From the NCBI RefSeq assembly GCF_001293125.1, contig NZ_CP009312.1, positions 1,339,447-1,403,446 on the forward strand: DNA of 64,000 nucleotides, given 5' to 3'. A model generated the notes under the pieces. It did no database searches. It was given only the letters and a program-made list of their open reading frames with translations, and was not told the origin of the DNA. Below, piece after piece: positions 45,101-53,957 of the stretch; positions within the stretch are counted from its first letter, which is position 1, and each line of letters starts with the position of its first letter. Made by a program: the position numbers and the translations under genes. The stretch comes from Lawsonella clevelandensis (GTDB taxonomy: Bacteria; Actinomycetota; Actinomycetes; Mycobacteriales; Mycobacteriaceae).

Positions 45101-45982
45101 CTACTGGGGGGCGAACTTGAAGTAGTTGGTGAGGTTTTCCCACCGCGCTTGAGTTGAGGTACCTCCAGGATACCGGGCGGTTTCTTTTCCGGTGATGGGG
45201 GACTGAGCGGTGGGGCCCACAATGACTAGGTTTCCGGCTTGTGCGAAGGCCAGTTGGGGGACGATGCCGAGGGGGAGAGAGGGCACCCGCAAACTCAAGG
45301 AGAGCCGTTTGAACACGTGCTGGGTGAGGGCGTCGTTGAGGTGGCACTGCGCTGGTGCCAAATGTTTCGACGTATCTGTGAACTTCTCCAGCTTCTCCGG
45401 GTCGATCTCTAGCCGTTTCCCTTCCTTCCAGAAGAAGACGTGGGCACGGACTTCCACATGCACCGGGTGAGGGCCATCGCTGCCACACGGGAGGTTGAGG
45501 GTGCCGGTGAGGAGAGCTTTGTCCTCACCCGTGCCAGCGGGGGAGGCATTGTCGGCGGCCTGGAATTGCAAGTCTCCGATCCCCGAGTATTCTGCCAGTG
45601 CGCTGCCGGAAATGTAGACGCGCCCCGTCCCTTCCCCAAAGCTGAAGTCGTGAAGCTGTCCGGCGAATAGATCGTGCTGGTCAAAGCGGAGGTTGGAGTA
45701 TTCCACCTGGACGTTGGCGCGGGGGATGTCGGGGGATGCGTGGGGTGCGTCATTAAGGTTGATGAGAAGCCCGCCAGTGCGCCCGTCAGGAACTTTGAAG
45801 AGGTTGGGGAAAGACTTGACGGCCACCTCGGGGCGGGTGTGGATTTGCGGGTTGGTGAGGATGGCGTTGGCGAATATTTTCTCCGTATAGGAGGAGATGG
45901 CGATCTCTACGACTCCCAGGAGCACCACCACAATAGCCAGTCCGGCCAGAAACTTCATCACCGTTGTTTTCCACGTACGCAT
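45101..45982 (-). CDS. DUF2993 protein, LmeA-like
   Basis: This 293-residue protein has an N-terminal membrane anchor (VMKFLAGLAIVVVLLGVVEIAI) and an outer domain of the DUF2993 family. In mycobacteria the neighbour of glnR, Rv0817c (LmeA), is a periplasmic factor needed to extend the mannan of lipomannan. Position next to glnR and mshD makes orthology likely. A start at 45982 is preferred to 46021 because a -10-like CACAAT ends 6 bp before it, giving a leaderless message. KSFPNLFKVPDGRTGGLL and SALAEYSGIGDLQF are family-type stretches. The enzymatic role, if any, is unproven. Confidence 0.78.
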   Translation of the reverse strand: MRTWKTTVMKFLAGLAIVVVLLGVVEIAISSYTEKIFANAILTNPQIHTRPEVAVKSFPNLFKVPDGRTGGLLINLNDAPHASPDIPRANVQVEYSNLRFDQHDLFAGQLHDFSFGEGTGRVYISGSALAEYSGIGDLQFQAADNASPAGTGEDKALLTGTLNLPCGSDGPHPVHVEVRAHVFFWKEGKRLEIDPEKLEKFTDTSKHLAPAQCHLNDALTQHVFKRLSLSLRVPSLPLGIVPQLAFAQAGNLVIVGPTAQSPITGKETARYPGGTSTQARWENLTNYFKFAPQ

Positions 45983-46130
45983 ACTCCTATTGTGGACTAT
46001 CGGTTCTTCGCTTACTAGCAACTATGGCCATGCGGTTGGGTAGAATAGGCTGTAATTAATGAGCCCGCGCTGGCTGCCCTGCTCCGGCAGCTGGTGCGTC
46101 CATCCAGCAGGTGCCCCGAAGGGAGAGCCT

Positions 46131-46844
46131 ATGCGTATCCTCGTGCTTAGCCACGAGACGGATGTCGCTTCCGTAGTGCCGGCTCTCGGGCTGCTACCCC
46201 ATACCGTGGTGATGCGCCCCAAAGATCTCCGCGTTATTGTCGATGAAGAAGAGCGTGACGTCGTATTGGTGGATGCTCGTAGCGAACTGGCAGAAGCTCG
46301 CTCCTTCTGCCGCTCCCTTGCCGCCACCTGTGACCAGCCCATCATTCCCGTGCTCACCGAAGGTGGCCTCATTGCTTTGAGCCCAGATTGGAGAGTTGCG
46401 GATTTGCTCCTCACTACTACTGGCCCGGCGGAGGTGGAGGCGCGCCTGCGGATGGTGATGGCGCGCTTACAGGAGGCGGAAGATGGGGTGGATGACGGCA
46501 TCATCACCCTTGGTGATCTTGTTATTGATGAGAACACCTACGTGGCACGCCTCAAGGGGCGTTCCCTCGACCTGGCCTACAAGGAATTCGAGCTCCTGAA
46601 ATTCCTGTGCCAGCATGCGGGGCGAGTTTTTAGCCGCGCCCAGCTTCTCCAAGAAGTGTGGGGGTATGACTTCTTCGGTGGTACCCGTACCGTGGATGTG
46701 CATGTGCGCCGTCTGCGCGCCAAACTTGGGTCGGAGTATGAGTCTCTCATCACGACAGTGCGCAACGTAGGCTACAAGGCGGTGGCGCCCTCCACGAGCC
46801 GGAAATCGGAAAGCTCCGTGGACACCACCTCACGCGAAGGATAA
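46131..46844 (+). CDS. glnR: OmpR-type nitrogen regulator GlnR
   Basis: This 237-residue orphan response regulator has a degenerate receiver: the usual acidic pair is missing ([12 protein letters not shown]), while an Asp remains in VLVDARSE, as expected for GlnR, which is thought not to be phosphorylated classically. The output domain ([48 protein letters not shown]) is a standard winged helix. The ATG at 46131 follows GGGAGA. GlnR controls nitrogen assimilation genes in mycobacteria and Streptomyces. Synteny with Rv0818 supports the name. A -10 box TAGAAT is at 46041-46046, in the gap shared with the divergent LmeA-like gene. Confidence 0.87.
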   Translation: MRILVLSHETDVASVVPALGLLPHTVVMRPKDLRVIVDEEERDVVLVDARSELAEARSFCRSLAATCDQPIIPVLTEGGLIALSPDWRVADLLLTTTGPAEVEARLRMVMARLQEAEDGVDDGIITLGDLVIDENTYVARLKGRSLDLAYKEFELLKFLCQHAGRVFSRAQLLQEVWGYDFFGGTRTVDVHVRRLRAKLGSEYESLITTVRNVGYKAVAPSTSRKSESSVDTTSREG

Positions 46845-46848
46845 CTCT

Positions 46849-47889
46849 GTGCCAGAACTACACTGCGAGATCGATTTTCCTGCCCAACTCCGGGCGCAAG
46901 CCGAGCTCGTATGTGCGGCTGCCCTGTCCCACGACGGCGTTGAACCGCTCTCAGAACAGGCCGCTGCCCTCATTTGGGCAGATTCCTCCGATACCCTCCT
47001 GCACGCCTGGGTGGCTGACGATGGGCGCCTGGTGGGCTATGGGAACGTTGATGCTCGCCGTATCCCCACCATCGAATGTGGTGTTCACCCTACCGCCCGG
47101 AACCAAGGGTGGGGCGAGAAGCTCCTGCGGGCACTCCTTGCTGCCGCTCTCCGTATCGGTCCCAGCGATACCACCACCAGTACCGCCAGTACGGACGGCG
47201 ACGAGTCTCTCGACCAACGCCTCATGGTGTGGTCACATGGGGACCTCCGGGCCGCCCGGCACCTGGCGGAGCGTCTCAATCTCGAGAGATCCCGGGAACT
47301 CCTGCGGATGAGCTGCCCCACCGATAGCCTCATCGTCAACCTGCCGGACCTCGCCCCCGGCATCGAGATCCTCACCCTGGCCGAAGCTGATGCCCGCTTT
47401 GGGCAGGACACTATGGATGCAGAGATGCTGCACGTCAACAATGCTGCCTTCTCCTGGCATCCCGAGCAGAGCGGCTGGACCGTCGACGATATTCTCTCCC
47501 ACCGGCAGGAACCCTGGTTCGCCCCGGAGGAGTGCTTCGTTGCCCTCGTCACCGACGACACCGCCCACCACCGTGCCCAGCCACAGGTGGCCGGCTTCGT
47601 GTGGACTAAACTCCACGGTGTCGCGGAGGATACTCCCGTCGGGGCCGCCGGGGAACTGTACCTCGTCGGCGTCGACCCAGAGATTCAGGGCAAGCGTATT
47701 GGCACTGTCCTGACCTCGCTGGCGTTACGTCGGCTGTCAGCGCGCGGTGTGCCGGAGCTCATCCTCTACGTGGAGGGGGACAATGCCGCCGCCCTGAAGG
47801 TGTATGAGCGAAATGGGTTTACCGTGGCACGCTGTGATGTGGCGTACCGCTGTGATACGGACTATTCCACCCTCATCTCCGCCAGATAG
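46849..47889 (+). CDS. mshD: Mycothiol synthase
   Basis: This protein has two fused GNAT domains and 346 residues. It acetylates Cys-GlcN-inositol to give mycothiol, the main thiol of actinobacteria. The second, active GNAT domain shows VAGFVWTKLHG, GELYLVGVDPEIQGKRIGTVLTSLALRRL (acetyl-CoA loop QGKRIG), and LYVEGDNAAALKVYERNGFTV. The first domain (residues 1-160) keeps VHPTARNQGWGEKLLRALL. The GTG start lies 4 bp after glnR, so they are coupled. The presence of this gene alone marks the organism as an actinobacterium. Confidence 0.93.
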   Translation: MPELHCEIDFPAQLRAQAELVCAAALSHDGVEPLSEQAAALIWADSSDTLLHAWVADDGRLVGYGNVDARRIPTIECGVHPTARNQGWGEKLLRALLAAALRIGPSDTTTSTASTDGDESLDQRLMVWSHGDLRAARHLAERLNLERSRELLRMSCPTDSLIVNLPDLAPGIEILTLAEADARFGQDTMDAEMLHVNNAAFSWHPEQSGWTVDDILSHRQEPWFAPEECFVALVTDDTAHHRAQPQVAGFVWTKLHGVAEDTPVGAAGELYLVGVDPEIQGKRIGTVLTSLALRRLSARGVPELILYVEGDNAAALKVYERNGFTVARCDVAYRCDTDYSTLISAR

Positions 47890-47973
47890 GCACTCTACCT
47901 CGGCTTATTTCATCAACTGTTTACCTAGTCAAGGAGGTGCTCGTTCCTTGCCAGTAGGTACCGTGGATGGTGT

Positions 47974-49062
47974 ATGGACACGCTAGACGACACTGCCTTC
48001 CGCCCCCGGCGTACCGGAGCGCGCATTGCCATGACACTGCTGGCCCTCGGGACAGCTAGTGCTGTGCTCACCGCCTGCGGAGGCAACCCGGATAACACGC
48101 GCGGCATCCTGACCGGGGAAGGTGCCACCTCCCAACAAAACGCCGTCAACCTGTTCGCCGACGTGCTCATTCGAGAACATGGCATCAACCTGGCCTACAA
48201 CGCCACCGGTTCGGGTGCAGGCGTCCAGAAATTCCTAGAAAATGTCGTCGTCTTCGGCGGCTCCGACTCCCCCCTCGATGCGGAAGAAGCCCAGCGTTCT
48301 CTCCAACGCTGCAACGGCCACCCAGCCTGGCACCTCCCCCTCGTTATCAGCCCCGTCGCCATCGCCTACAACCTCCCAGGTATAGATGGCCTCGCCCTCA
48401 CTCCCGACGCTCTCGCCCTCATCTTCAACGGCGGCATCACCAGTTGGAATGACCCCCGCCTCCAGAAGCTCAATCCGGGCAAGAGCCTTCCCGACGAGCA
48501 CATCTCTGTCATTTTCCGCTCGGACAAATCCGGTACCACTGACAACGTGCAGAAATTCCTCTCCTACACCGCACCCAAGAACTGGAAGTCGCACGCCACC
48601 GGCAAAGTCTGGCAGGGTGTGGGTAACGGTGCCCAAGGCTCCGCCGGTGTCGCGGGAGACGTCATGGGCAACAAGTACTCCATCACCTATGTGGAAGGTG
48701 GATACGCCGCCAAAATGCAGAAGGCCCGCCTGGACTTCGGCTCTGGACCTGTCGCCATGACAGACCAGTCCGCCGGCCGTGCCCTCGACCACATTCGCTT
48801 TCGCGACAAGAGTTTCGACCGTGTTGTCGACACAAAGCACCTGTACACGCTGAACAAGCCAGGTGCCTACCCCTTCCTCCTCACCACCTACGAGATCTTC
48901 TGCTCCGCCGGATACTCCCCGGCAGACCGGGACCGCCTACAGACCTTCCTCCGCAGCGCCCTCACTGAAGGGCAAAAAGTGGTCAGCACCCACGGCTACA
49001 TTCCACTGCCCCCCAGCTACCAGAAGAAGCTCATGGCCACAGTAGAGGCGGCTAACAAATGA
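47974..49062 (+). CDS. pstS: Phosphate-binding lipoprotein PstS
   Basis: This 362-residue extracytoplasmic receptor of the high-affinity phosphate importer has a lipobox LTAC (Cys35) after a hydrophobic stretch. Phosphate-site elements are FGGSDSPLD and RSDKSGTTDNVQKFL, with GAGVQKFL and the late YEIFCSAGYSP. Its stop overlaps the pstC start (ATGA). The operon order S-C-A-B with a divergent phoU is usual in actinobacteria. Pho control is expected, though no clear box was found in the 84-bp gap. Confidence 0.95.
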   Translation: MDTLDDTAFRPRRTGARIAMTLLALGTASAVLTACGGNPDNTRGILTGEGATSQQNAVNLFADVLIREHGINLAYNATGSGAGVQKFLENVVVFGGSDSPLDAEEAQRSLQRCNGHPAWHLPLVISPVAIAYNLPGIDGLALTPDALALIFNGGITSWNDPRLQKLNPGKSLPDEHISVIFRSDKSGTTDNVQKFLSYTAPKNWKSHATGKVWQGVGNGAQGSAGVAGDVMGNKYSITYVEGGYAAKMQKARLDFGSGPVAMTDQSAGRALDHIRFRDKSFDRVVDTKHLYTLNKPGAYPFLLTTYEIFCSAGYSPADRDRLQTFLRSALTEGQKVVSTHGYIPLPPSYQKKLMATVEAANK

Positions 49063-49994
49063 GTAAAGGCACCCAAACACAGGACAACGTCTTCGCAGGA
49101 GCGATGAAGGGCTCCGGTATCTTCATTGTCGTCGTGATCGCTTCCATCGGCATCTTCCTGTTGTGGAATGCCATTCCCGCACTGCAGCACAACACCGTCA
49201 ACTTCTTCACCTACAACGGCCCCTGGTCCACCGACTCCCCAGACGCCATGAAGTTCGGTATCTCCAACCTCTTCTGGACCACCGTGGTGGTGTCGCTGGT
49301 AGCACTCCTCCTCGCCCTCCCCATCTCACTGGGAATCGCGCTCTTCCTCAGCCAATATTGTCCCGCCAAGCTCAAAGGCCCCCTGGTCTACACCGTGGAT
49401 CTGCTGGCAGCGGTACCCTCCATCGTCTACGGTATTTGGGGTGCCGGCGTCCTCGGCCCGTTCCTTGGACCCGCCTTCCAATGGATCTCCGACACCATCG
49501 GTACCGTCATCCCCTTCCTCCGCTCCGAACCGAGCGACCCGCCGCTCGGCACTGCCCGCACCGTACTCACCGGTGCCGTGGTGTTGGCCATCATGATCCT
49601 CCCCATCATCACCTCCACCGCCCGCGAAGTCTTCAACCAAACCCCCAAAGGGCAGATTGAAGCCGCCCTCGGCCTTGGTGCCACCCGCTGGGAAATGATC
49701 AAACTCTCCGTCCTGCCCTTCGGGAAATCCGGGCTGATCTCTGGCGCCATGCTGGGCCTCGGCCGCGCACTAGGGGAGACGATGGCACTCTTCATGGTGA
49801 TCGCCGGTGGTACCTTCGCAGGCTCCCTCTTCGATTCCGGTACCACCTTCGCAACGTTGATCGCCCAATCCGCCGCTGAGTTCAAAGACCCACTCTCCAC
49901 TGGCGCCTACATCGCCGCCGGCCTAGTGCTCTTTGTCCTCACCTTCATCGTCAACAGCATCGCCCGCGGCGTACTCGCACGGAAGGGGAAGTAA
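49059..49994 (+). CDS. pstC: Phosphate ABC transporter permease PstC
   Basis: This 311-residue membrane protein has six helices. It has the permease EAA-type motif near EAALGLGATRWEMIKLSVLPFGKSGLISG, and DLLAAVPSIVYGIWG. It overlaps pstS by 4 bp and abuts pstA. The segment DSPDAMKFGISNLF is the outer loop after the first helix. It forms the channel with PstA. Confidence 0.94.
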   Translation: MSKGTQTQDNVFAGAMKGSGIFIVVVIASIGIFLLWNAIPALQHNTVNFFTYNGPWSTDSPDAMKFGISNLFWTTVVVSLVALLLALPISLGIALFLSQYCPAKLKGPLVYTVDLLAAVPSIVYGIWGAGVLGPFLGPAFQWISDTIGTVIPFLRSEPSDPPLGTARTVLTGAVVLAIMILPIITSTAREVFNQTPKGQIEAALGLGATRWEMIKLSVLPFGKSGLISGAMLGLGRALGETMALFMVIAGGTFAGSLFDSGTTFATLIAQSAAEFKDPLSTGAYIAAGLVLFVLTFIVNSIARGVLARKGK

Positions 49995-50957
49995 ATGTCA
50001 CATGTTGCAGCTGACGGCATCGTCCGCGACGAAGATTCCTTCACCCCCTCCACCAATCCGCGCAACCCCAATACCCCATTGAAGAGCGTTGGCTTCGAGC
50101 CATTGGCCACCCGCCGCAAGGTGTCCAACCACGTCGCCACTGTGCTCATCTGGGCCTGCCTCATCCTGGCCCTCATCCCCCTCATCTGGGTACTCGCCAC
50201 CGTCCTTATCAAGGGTGCGCCCGCCATCGCCAGCCTCGCCTGGTGGAACAACGGCGACCTCGGTTATGCCCCCGGTGACAAAGGCGTCGGACACGCCATC
50301 GTCGGCACCCTCCTGCAGGTTGCCATGTGTACCTTAGTGTCCGTCCCCATCGGCCTTGCCATCGGCATCTACCTGGTGGAATACGGGCAAGGCAAGGCAC
50401 TCGGCCGGGTCACCACCTTCATGGTGGACATCCTCTCCGGCGTCCCCTCTATCGTCGCCGCACTCTTCATCTATACCGTGTGGGTGAGCATCCTCGGCTT
50501 CGACCGCTCCGGTTTCGCTGTCACTCTCGCCCTCATCCTGCTGATGATCCCCGTCATCGTCCGCAACACGGAAGAGATGCTGAAAGTGGTGCCACAGGAC
50601 CTCCGCGAAGCCGCTTACGCACTAGGTGTGCCCAAGTGGAAAACCATTATGAAGATCGTGCTGCCCACCGCCGCCTCCGGCATCGCCTCCGGCATCATGC
50701 TGGCCATCGCGCGCGTCATGGGTGAATCCGCACCGGTCATCATCCTGGTGGGCTCCACTCGTGCTTTCAACTACGACCTGTTCCATGGTCCGCAGAGTTC
50801 ACTGACGCTCTACATGTACGATGCTTTCCGCGTCACCCCCAACTATGCGGACTCCGCCACCCTGTGGGGAAGCGCCCTCACCCTTGTCATCCTCATCGCG
50901 ATCCTCAATATCCTGGCACGCGTCATTGCCAAGGCGATCGCTCCGAAGAACGTCTAG
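49995..50957 (+). CDS. pstA: Phosphate ABC transporter permease PstA
   Basis: This 320-residue partner of PstC has an EAA motif region EAAYALGVPKWKTIMKIVLPTAASGIASG and DILSGVPSIVAALFIY. The first 45 residues are a hydrophilic leader, longer than in E. coli. The ATG follows the pstC stop directly. Residues VGSTRAFNYDLFHGPQSS form the long outer loop before the last helix. Confidence 0.94.
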   Translation: MSHVAADGIVRDEDSFTPSTNPRNPNTPLKSVGFEPLATRRKVSNHVATVLIWACLILALIPLIWVLATVLIKGAPAIASLAWWNNGDLGYAPGDKGVGHAIVGTLLQVAMCTLVSVPIGLAIGIYLVEYGQGKALGRVTTFMVDILSGVPSIVAALFIYTVWVSILGFDRSGFAVTLALILLMIPVIVRNTEEMLKVVPQDLREAAYALGVPKWKTIMKIVLPTAASGIASGIMLAIARVMGESAPVIILVGSTRAFNYDLFHGPQSSLTLYMYDAFRVTPNYADSATLWGSALTLVILIAILNILARVIAKAIAPKNV

Positions 50958-50982
50958 CCGGAAGAAAGAGTAAGAATTAGCC

Positions 50983-51759
50983 ATGGCAAAACGACTCGAC
51001 ATGAAAGATGTAAATATCTACTACGGCAAGTTTCACGCCGTGAAAGATATTTCCCTCTCAGTCGCACCTCGCTCGGTGATGGCCTTCATCGGACCCTCCG
51101 GCTGTGGTAAATCCACCGTGCTGCGCACCCTTAACCGCATGCACGAAGTTACCCCCGGCGCCTACTGCACCGGCGAGGTGCTCCTAGACGGCCAAAATAT
51201 CTACGGTCCGCAGGTCGACCCTGTCTCCCTCCGCTGTACCATCGGCATGGTCTTCCAGCGCCCCAACCCGTTCCCTACCATGTCCATCGAGGACAACGTC
51301 GTGGTCGGTCTGAAGCTGCAACGCCGCATCTCTAAGCAGGATAAGGACGAAGTGGTGGAGCGATCCCTACGCGCTGCCCATCTTTGGGATGAGGTCAAAG
51401 ACCGCCTCACCATTCCCGGCGGTTCTCTCTCCGGTGGGCAGCAGCAACGGCTGTGCATCGCCCGTGCTATCGCCGTCGAGCCCGAAGTGCTGTTGATGGA
51501 CGAGCCCTGCTCTGCCCTCGACCCCATCTCCACCCTGGCTATCGAAGATCTCATGGGTCAGCTCAAGGAGAACTACACCATCGTCATCGTTACCCACAAC
51601 ATGCAGCAGGCGGCTCGCGTCTCCGACGACACCGCCTTCTTCAACCTGGAAGAAACCGGCAAGCCCGGTCAGCTGGTGGAAGTGGGTCCCACCAACAAGA
51701 TCTTCTCCAACCCCGACAACAAGGCGACAGAAGACTACATCTCCGGCCGCTTCGGCTAA
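50983..51759 (+). CDS. pstB: Phosphate ABC transporter ATPase PstB
   Basis: This 258-residue ATPase has Walker A GPSGCGKS (37-44), a Q-loop in [10 protein letters not shown], the PstB-type signature [14 protein letters not shown], and Walker [14 protein letters not shown], with the family-diagnostic Cys in DEPCSALDP. The switch His is in VTHNMQQA. It lies 25 bp after pstA. Its end faces phoU on the other strand, with a partial AAGGCC/GGCCCTT hairpin just after the stop. Confidence 0.96.
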   Translation: MAKRLDMKDVNIYYGKFHAVKDISLSVAPRSVMAFIGPSGCGKSTVLRTLNRMHEVTPGAYCTGEVLLDGQNIYGPQVDPVSLRCTIGMVFQRPNPFPTMSIEDNVVVGLKLQRRISKQDKDEVVERSLRAAHLWDEVKDRLTIPGGSLSGGQQQRLCIARAIAVEPEVLLMDEPCSALDPISTLAIEDLMGQLKENYTIVIVTHNMQQAARVSDDTAFFNLEETGKPGQLVEVGPTNKIFSNPDNKATEDYISGRFG

Positions 51760-51945
51760 GGCCCTCCTGGGTTCGGCCCTTATGCCATTTCAAACGTTAA
51801 ACAAAAAGTGCGGAGGGCGGCTGTGCAGGTGGGTACCGTACAACAGAGTACTGTGCGGCCTAAGTACTGTGTAATTGTCGCTACCCAGCGGGAGACGCTG
51901 CAGGCAAGGTACCCGCATAAGGCCCCTGCCCACACAAAGCACGGT

Positions 51946-52635
51946 TTAGTCGTGCTCTGCCGCTTCCTGGGCAGCTTCCGCCAGCTCATCCATTTCTGGA
52001 TCCTCGCCGGTCACTAGATAGATGACGCGCTGTGCGGCGTCAACGGCGTAGTCGCCAAACCGCTCCAGGTAGTGGGCGAGCAGTGCCAGATCGGCAGCTT
52101 GCCGCGGGCTGAAGGTGCAGCTGGAGGTACGCACCAGGGCGAGAGCAGCCTCTCGGTAGTCATGCATGCGCAGGTGGCGTTCACCCAGCCAGCGGGCGGT
52201 GTCAATATCCATCTCATCTAGCACCTGCACGGCCGTGTGACCTTCGGCGGTCGCCAGCTTCGCCATGGACTCGATGAGGTCAATAGCTTCGTCGGGCACA
52301 CAGCAGTCGGGGTGGTGGTCGCGGGCGAGGTCCGCAATGTGCAGGGCGTGCACCGTCATGTGGCGGGCGTCGTTCACGGAGTTCATCGCCGAAACTACCT
52401 GGCGGAGGTCACTCGCCACCGGGGCCTGGAGTGCTAGCAGGTCGAAGGAGAGAACCGCCATTTCGTGGGCGTCTACGCTGAGCTTGTCAGCACCACTAAT
52501 AACCTGTTCCGCAGCGGAGAGGTCAGCGTTCAGTAGTGCGCTGGTAGCCAGCTGCAGATTACGGGTGGCCTGTTGAAGGAGATCCTGTAGGCGCCTCTTC
52601 AGAGTGTCAAGCTGATGCTGATAAGCGGTACGCAT
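51946..52635 (-). CDS. phoU: Phosphate-signalling regulator PhoU
   Basis: This 229-residue all-helical protein has two PhoU repeats. RTAYQHQLDTLKRRLQDLL opens the first, and LLAHYLERFGDYAVDAAQRVIYLVTGE closes the second. In M. tuberculosis the equivalents (PhoY1/2) damp phosphate-starvation signalling between Pst and the two-component system. One metal-binding helix reads SVNDARHM in place of the usual ELERIGD type, and there is a CC pair in HHPDCCVPDEA, so metal binding may be altered. The stop codon lies within a small hairpin (AGCACG/CGTGCT, 51938-51956) that may help termination. Confidence 0.93.
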   Translation of the reverse strand: MRTAYQHQLDTLKRRLQDLLQQATRNLQLATSALLNADLSAAEQVISGADKLSVDAHEMAVLSFDLLALQAPVASDLRQVVSAMNSVNDARHMTVHALHIADLARDHHPDCCVPDEAIDLIESMAKLATAEGHTAVQVLDEMDIDTARWLGERHLRMHDYREAALALVRTSSCTFSPRQAADLALLAHYLERFGDYAVDAAQRVIYLVTGEDPEMDELAEAAQEAAEHD

Positions 52636-52709
52636 ACCCCCATCATACGAAAAAGTGCAGGCTGGAGGCAGGTGAAGAAGCTTAAGGTGAGGTGAACACT
52701 ACCGGCGTG

Positions 52710-53849
52710 TTACCCGCCCGAATGCAGGTCGTGGTCGTCTACCACAACACCGTCCTGTTCAGGGTCATCCAGCCATCCGTCCGGAAGCGTCACCTTTGCC
52801 GCTACTGAGCCTTGTCGACCCCGCGGTGCATCCGGGTTCTCCGGCATCGCCGGGCTGTCTGCGAAGGGAGCGAGCAACTCCGCGATTTCCTTCACGGTGG
52901 CGACGCGTGACAGCTGCTGGCGTAGCTCGCGACCCGCCGGGTAGCCGTGTAAATACCAGGCGATGTGTTTGCGCAGATCCCGGCAGCCCTTCAGCTCACC
53001 ATGGAATTCCGCCAACAGTTCGGCATGGCGCACCATAATTGCGGTCACTTCCCCCAGCGTGGGTGGGGCCGAAATGGGGTCTCCTGCTAGGGCTTGGTGG
53101 ATTTGGGCGAAGAGCCACGGACGTCCCAAGCATCCGCGCCCCACAACCACCCCGTCGCAGCCGGTCTGTTCCATCATCGCGGCAGCGTCGGTGGCGGCAA
53201 AAATGTCCCCGTTGCCTAGTACGGGGATGGAGGTGACGTGCTCTTTTAAGGTGGCGATGTGCTCCCAGTGGGCGTGGCCGGCGTAGCGTTCCGCCGCGGT
53301 CCGGCCGTGAAGGGCGACGGCGGCCGCCCCCTCATCTTCCGCAATCCGCCCCGCATCCAGGTAAGTGATGTGGTCGTCGTCAATACCCACCCGGAATTTC
53401 ACGGTGACCGGGATGTCTGTCCCCGCAGTCGCCCGAACGGCGGCACGCACAATGTCCCGGTAGAGGCGCCGCTTGTAGGGGAGGGCGGAGCCACCGCCCC
53501 GGCGGGTGACTTTGGGGACGGGGCAGCCGAAGTTCATGTCGATGTGGTCCGCCATGCCTCGTTCTACAATGAGGCGGGTCGCCCGGTAGGTCCACTCCGG
53601 GTCTACGGTGTAGAGCTGCACCGAGCGGGGGGTTTCGGTGGGGGCGAAGCGCATCATGTCGAGGGTAGCGGGGTGTTCTTCGGCGAGAGCGCGGGCCGTC
53701 ACCATCTCGCAGACGTAAAGCCCGGAGACTGCGCCGACGCGGGCTAGTTCTTGTTCGCGGCAGAGGACCCGGAAGGCAGCGTTGGTAACCCCAGCCATCG
53801 GTGCGAGAACGACGGGGGAGGAGAGCTCCAGGGAACCAATGCGTAACAC
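52710..53849 (-). CDS. dusB: tRNA-dihydrouridine synthase
   Basis: This FMN enzyme of 379 residues reduces specific uridines in tRNA D loops. Typical parts are VVLAPMAGVTNAAFR (FMN phosphate region), NFGCPVPKVTRRGGGSAL with catalytic Cys109, VTVKFRVGIDDDH, VALHGRTAAERYAG, VLGNGDIFAA and DGVVVGRGCLGRPWLF. The GTG start at 53849 gives the family start LRIGSLELSSPVVLAPMAG. The C-terminal 40 residues are an unconserved acidic tail. It is divergent from the CoA-transferase gene. Confidence 0.92.
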   Translation of the reverse strand: MLRIGSLELSSPVVLAPMAGVTNAAFRVLCREQELARVGAVSGLYVCEMVTARALAEEHPATLDMMRFAPTETPRSVQLYTVDPEWTYRATRLIVERGMADHIDMNFGCPVPKVTRRGGGSALPYKRRLYRDIVRAAVRATAGTDIPVTVKFRVGIDDDHITYLDAGRIAEDEGAAAVALHGRTAAERYAGHAHWEHIATLKEHVTSIPVLGNGDIFAATDAAAMMEQTGCDGVVVGRGCLGRPWLFAQIHQALAGDPISAPPTLGEVTAIMVRHAELLAEFHGELKGCRDLRKHIAWYLHGYPAGRELRQQLSRVATVKEIAELLAPFADSPAMPENPDAPRGRQGSVAAKVTLPDGWLDDPEQDGVVVDDHDLHSGG

Positions 53850-53957
53850 CTCTCCATTCCATCGTGAATCGGGCAGCTAGTGCAAATATCGTTTATTCTG
53901 AACTCACCACTAGTGCGCTGCATCGTTGGCGCAGCACCCCACCGAGAGCGACAGAGA

